Assembly: GCF_032854445.1 (NCBI RefSeq)
Contig: NC_088306.1
Location: 27,625,764-27,689,763 of the forward strand
Length of the DNA stretch: 64,000 bases
Reading direction: 5' to 3'
Origin: Liolophura sinensis
Lineage: Eukaryota > Mollusca > Polyplacophora > Chitonida > Chitonidae
Below the pieces are notes generated by a model that was not told the DNA's origin, did no database searches, and saw only the letters and a list, made by a program, of their open reading frames with translations. Position numbers and translations under genes: made by a program. This document shows positions 61,972-64,000 of this stretch, piece by piece. The stretch's first letter is position 1. Each line of letters begins with the position of its first letter.

Positions 61972-62185
61972 GTGCTTGCAGAATCCATATGTTCTGTTGG
62001 ATGATAGGTTTGGGTTTGCAGTTTGCTCTCCTGGGGGAGATATTGACATCACTTAACTAACAGTTAAACCACTTTGCCCCCACCCCCTACCACGACCCAC
62101 CTGCTGTTTGATTGATAGCCTGACAAAAAATATCAGCGTGAAGAGCAGGATGGGGAAGGGAGAGAATCAGAAGGAGCAAAGTATA
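61972..62185 (+). repeat. Dispersed repeat, copy 2 of a pair
   Basis: CATATGTTCTGTTGGATGAT, GGGGGAGATATTGACATCAC, CAGTTAAACCACTTTGCCCC, TTGATTGATAGCCTGACAAA. It parallels 60285-60485. Confidence 0.65.
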
Positions 62186-62235
62186 CAGGCAACACTACGG
62201 AAAGCAAACAAAATTTACCCATGCTCAATTTCCAG

Positions 62236-62310
62236 TTGCTTATTTATTTATCTGGTTTGTGTTTTATGCCATTGCCAATACTTATACATGTATGACTGAG
62301 GTCATGTTTA
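62236..62310 (-). mobile_element. SINE tail fragment, very degenerate
   Basis: GCTTATTTATTTATCTGGTT, TGTGTTTTATGCCATTGCCA. Only the tail pattern is left. Confidence 0.45.
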
Positions 62311-63566
62311 TTAGCTGTGGCTAGCGGCTCCAATCTGTCCGCTGGTTAAATTTTGGATTTACTACCTTTTAACATGGGGCATTCTCTTAAAAAAGAACAT
62401 CACCCTCTTTTAAACTGGAACATTCACTTTTCGCAAACCAGATGGCGCTGACTTTGTGAGGAATTACAGCTATTGTAAATGTCGCATTGTTTATGGTTTC
62501 ATTTTTGAAAGACATTCTTTAATAACATTTCATGTGAGAATCTGCATTTGTATAAATTCAAGCCAAATTTTTCACAGTGCAACACAAGATAAAGGTTTAC
62601 TACGGTGAAACAGAGATCTGTGAAATTCAATGAATCATGCTAGTGTGTATTAAACCATTTTTCTCTTGCCCACAGAAAATTCATCACAAATATTAGACTG
62701 AAAAACAAGGGGGGTTTGGAGATACTTTTTTGCTTCAGAAATCAATTATTAAAGAAGAGGGCCTAATACTAGTCAAGCAGTTAAGACTGTCAGGATAATT
62801 CCTCACAAAGAACGCCGGGGTAAAGGAGCAGACTCAGCCCCTTTATTTCCACTTGAGGACAATTTTATGTATTTAAGCAAAATCAGCTGGGATATGGCAA
62901 ACACACAAGGGGCAACAAAGAACAGATAAATCCTACCAGATTATCTAAAGCAGGGCATGATGATTCCTAGAGGGGATATTCTGGGCAGGATGCAGCTAAG
63001 TACGAGAGGAAAATCAACGCACTGTGCTCTGCTTGTGCAACACCACAAATGAACGACGCAACGAAACTGAATCACGTATTTCAGTAACGTCCATTGGTTC
63101 AGTAGTGGAAGATTATAATATAAAAACACAGTATCTTGGTCATCACAAGACTTCATGTTATGTTTGCTTTTTTGTTCTTTTTTTTATACCAGCTAATAAA
63201 TTAAGGTTTTTTCCATCTTGTACAGCATACAAATTTTGTTATATTTTATATCTTAGATCCTTATCACACTGATGTACCACTACAGCCAAATTAGCTCTCC
63301 GGATGCCATCTTTGCAATTCTAATTCTTGACTAAAAAAGGAATTTCTTCATAAAATCAGACATCTTCAAAAAGAAAGCCCATGCTGGATGATAATTTCAT
63401 TTGTGAGTGTCGCACAAATGTGTTCAGGACTCTTCCTTCGTGACACACAGGTTATGTCGGAAATTACAATCAGAAGTTTGGTATGAACATCAATTAGCAG
63501 ATCTCTCATATTCCTGTAATGTGATTTTAATTTTTATTTATTTGACTAGAGTTTTATACCTTAATC

Positions 63567-63690
63567 ATTTTTTATTTATTTATTTATTCAATTGGTGTTT
63601 TATGCTGCACTCAAGAATATTTCACTTATACGACGACAGCCAGCACTATGGTGAGAGGAAACCCAGACCATCCTCCAGTTTACTTTTTAA
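63567..63690 (-). mobile_element. SINE 3' fragment
   Basis: (TTTA)n, TTCAATTGGTGTTTTATGCT, GCACTCAAGAATATTTCACT, TATACGACGACAGCCAGCAC, TATGGTGAGAGGAAACCC. Confidence 0.87.
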
Positions 63691-63744
63691 ATACGACAGG
63701 TAGTATAAACTCCCACTTACATATACCTCTGCTGATAAAGTGAT

Positions 63745-63960
63745 TAATAGATTTATTTGTTTGGTGTTTTATTTAGACTACATGTTTTCCACTTTCATGA
63801 CTGCAGCCAGCATTATGGTGGGAGGAAACCATGAAGTATCAAAGTATATCTGTGTTCACCTGTGGCACTTTGGACTAACAATGAGTATTATGGTGGGAGG
63901 AAACCATGAAGTGATTAAATTATATGTGTTCACCTGTGGCACTTTGGACTAACAATGATG
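63745..63960 (-). mobile_element. SINE 3' fragment with internal 75-bp duplication
   Basis: TTATTTGTTTGGTGTTTTAT, GCAGCCAGCATTATGGTGGG. ATTATGGTGGGAGGAAACCA at 63812 recurs at 63887, and both copies are followed by GTTCACCTGTGGCACTTTGG. Confidence 0.75.
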
Positions 63961-64000
63961 TTCATTTATTTCTGCTTTACAGGAGACTTTTCAAATCCGA

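Larger units (their letters stand above)
56348..64000. other. MAP4K4-class upstream intron, repeats only
   Basis: No further exon of the kinase gene could be recognised on the minus strand up to the window edge. The stretch contains a 78-bp duplication, a SINE-like element at 57808, a 200-bp repeat pair, a 30-bp minisatellite and SINE tails near 63.6 kb. Confidence 0.55.

Overview
The window looks like nuclear DNA of a lophotrochozoan animal, most likely a mollusc. Coding sequence is split into many short exons with GT..AG borders and long AT-rich introns. The introns carry microsatellites, minisatellites and many copies of tRNA-derived SINEs whose shared 3' end (tail rich in TTTATTTGATTGGTGTTTTA read on one strand) is typical of bivalve and gastropod genomes. 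There is no bacterial-style gene layout. The species call is inference; no database was consulted.

Layout. (1) 1-804, plus strand: the last two coding exons of a cytosolic phospholipase A2 (cPLA2, PLA2G4 family) gene that begins left of the window. (2) About 4.85-9.36 kb: a decayed I/Nimb-type LINE (ORF1 remnant, then ORF2 with APE endonuclease, reverse transcriptase, RNase H and a C-terminal Cys/His segment), ending in a microsatellite. (3) 37.9-11.0 kb, minus strand: a second, apparently complete cPLA2 gene, read as 18 coding exons and 841 residues. Sixteen exons are well supported and the first two are tentative. It is tail-to-tail with the first cPLA2. It keeps the C2 calcium-binding residues, the GSGGGFR and GLSGS motifs, the catalytic Asp, the second active-site Arg, and a PLSP phosphorylation-type site. 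(4) 56.35-44.93 kb, minus strand: ten 3' exons (385 codons plus stop) of a MAP4K4/TNIK/MINK1 (misshapen) Ste20 kinase. They encode the linker end and the whole citron-homology (CNH) domain. The kinase domain lies beyond the right edge. A long SINE-poor stretch (about 41.1-44.9 kb) is probably its 3' UTR and downstream flank. (5) 56.35-64 kb: intron of that kinase gene, filled with tandem and dispersed repeats.

How the genes relate: cPLA2 enzymes release arachidonate-type fatty acids from membranes after calcium-driven docking through the C2 domain. MAP4K4-class kinases act upstream of JNK/MAPK signalling. MAPKs phosphorylate vertebrate cPLA2 at a PLSP site that is conserved here. The adjacency itself is probably not functional.

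Most notable observations: one penultimate exon is nearly identical (79/81 bases) between the two inverted cPLA2 genes while the next exon and the introns have diverged. An 18-copy 26-bp minisatellite carries an acceptor-like CAG directly joined to a donor-like GTAAG in every unit. A GC-rich 22-bp minisatellite plus SINE composite occurs in inverted orientation on both sides of the tentative cPLA2 first exon. A cluster of seven CCAAT boxes sits at 42.40-42.59 kb. I found no clear evidence of a wholly new multi-gene system.
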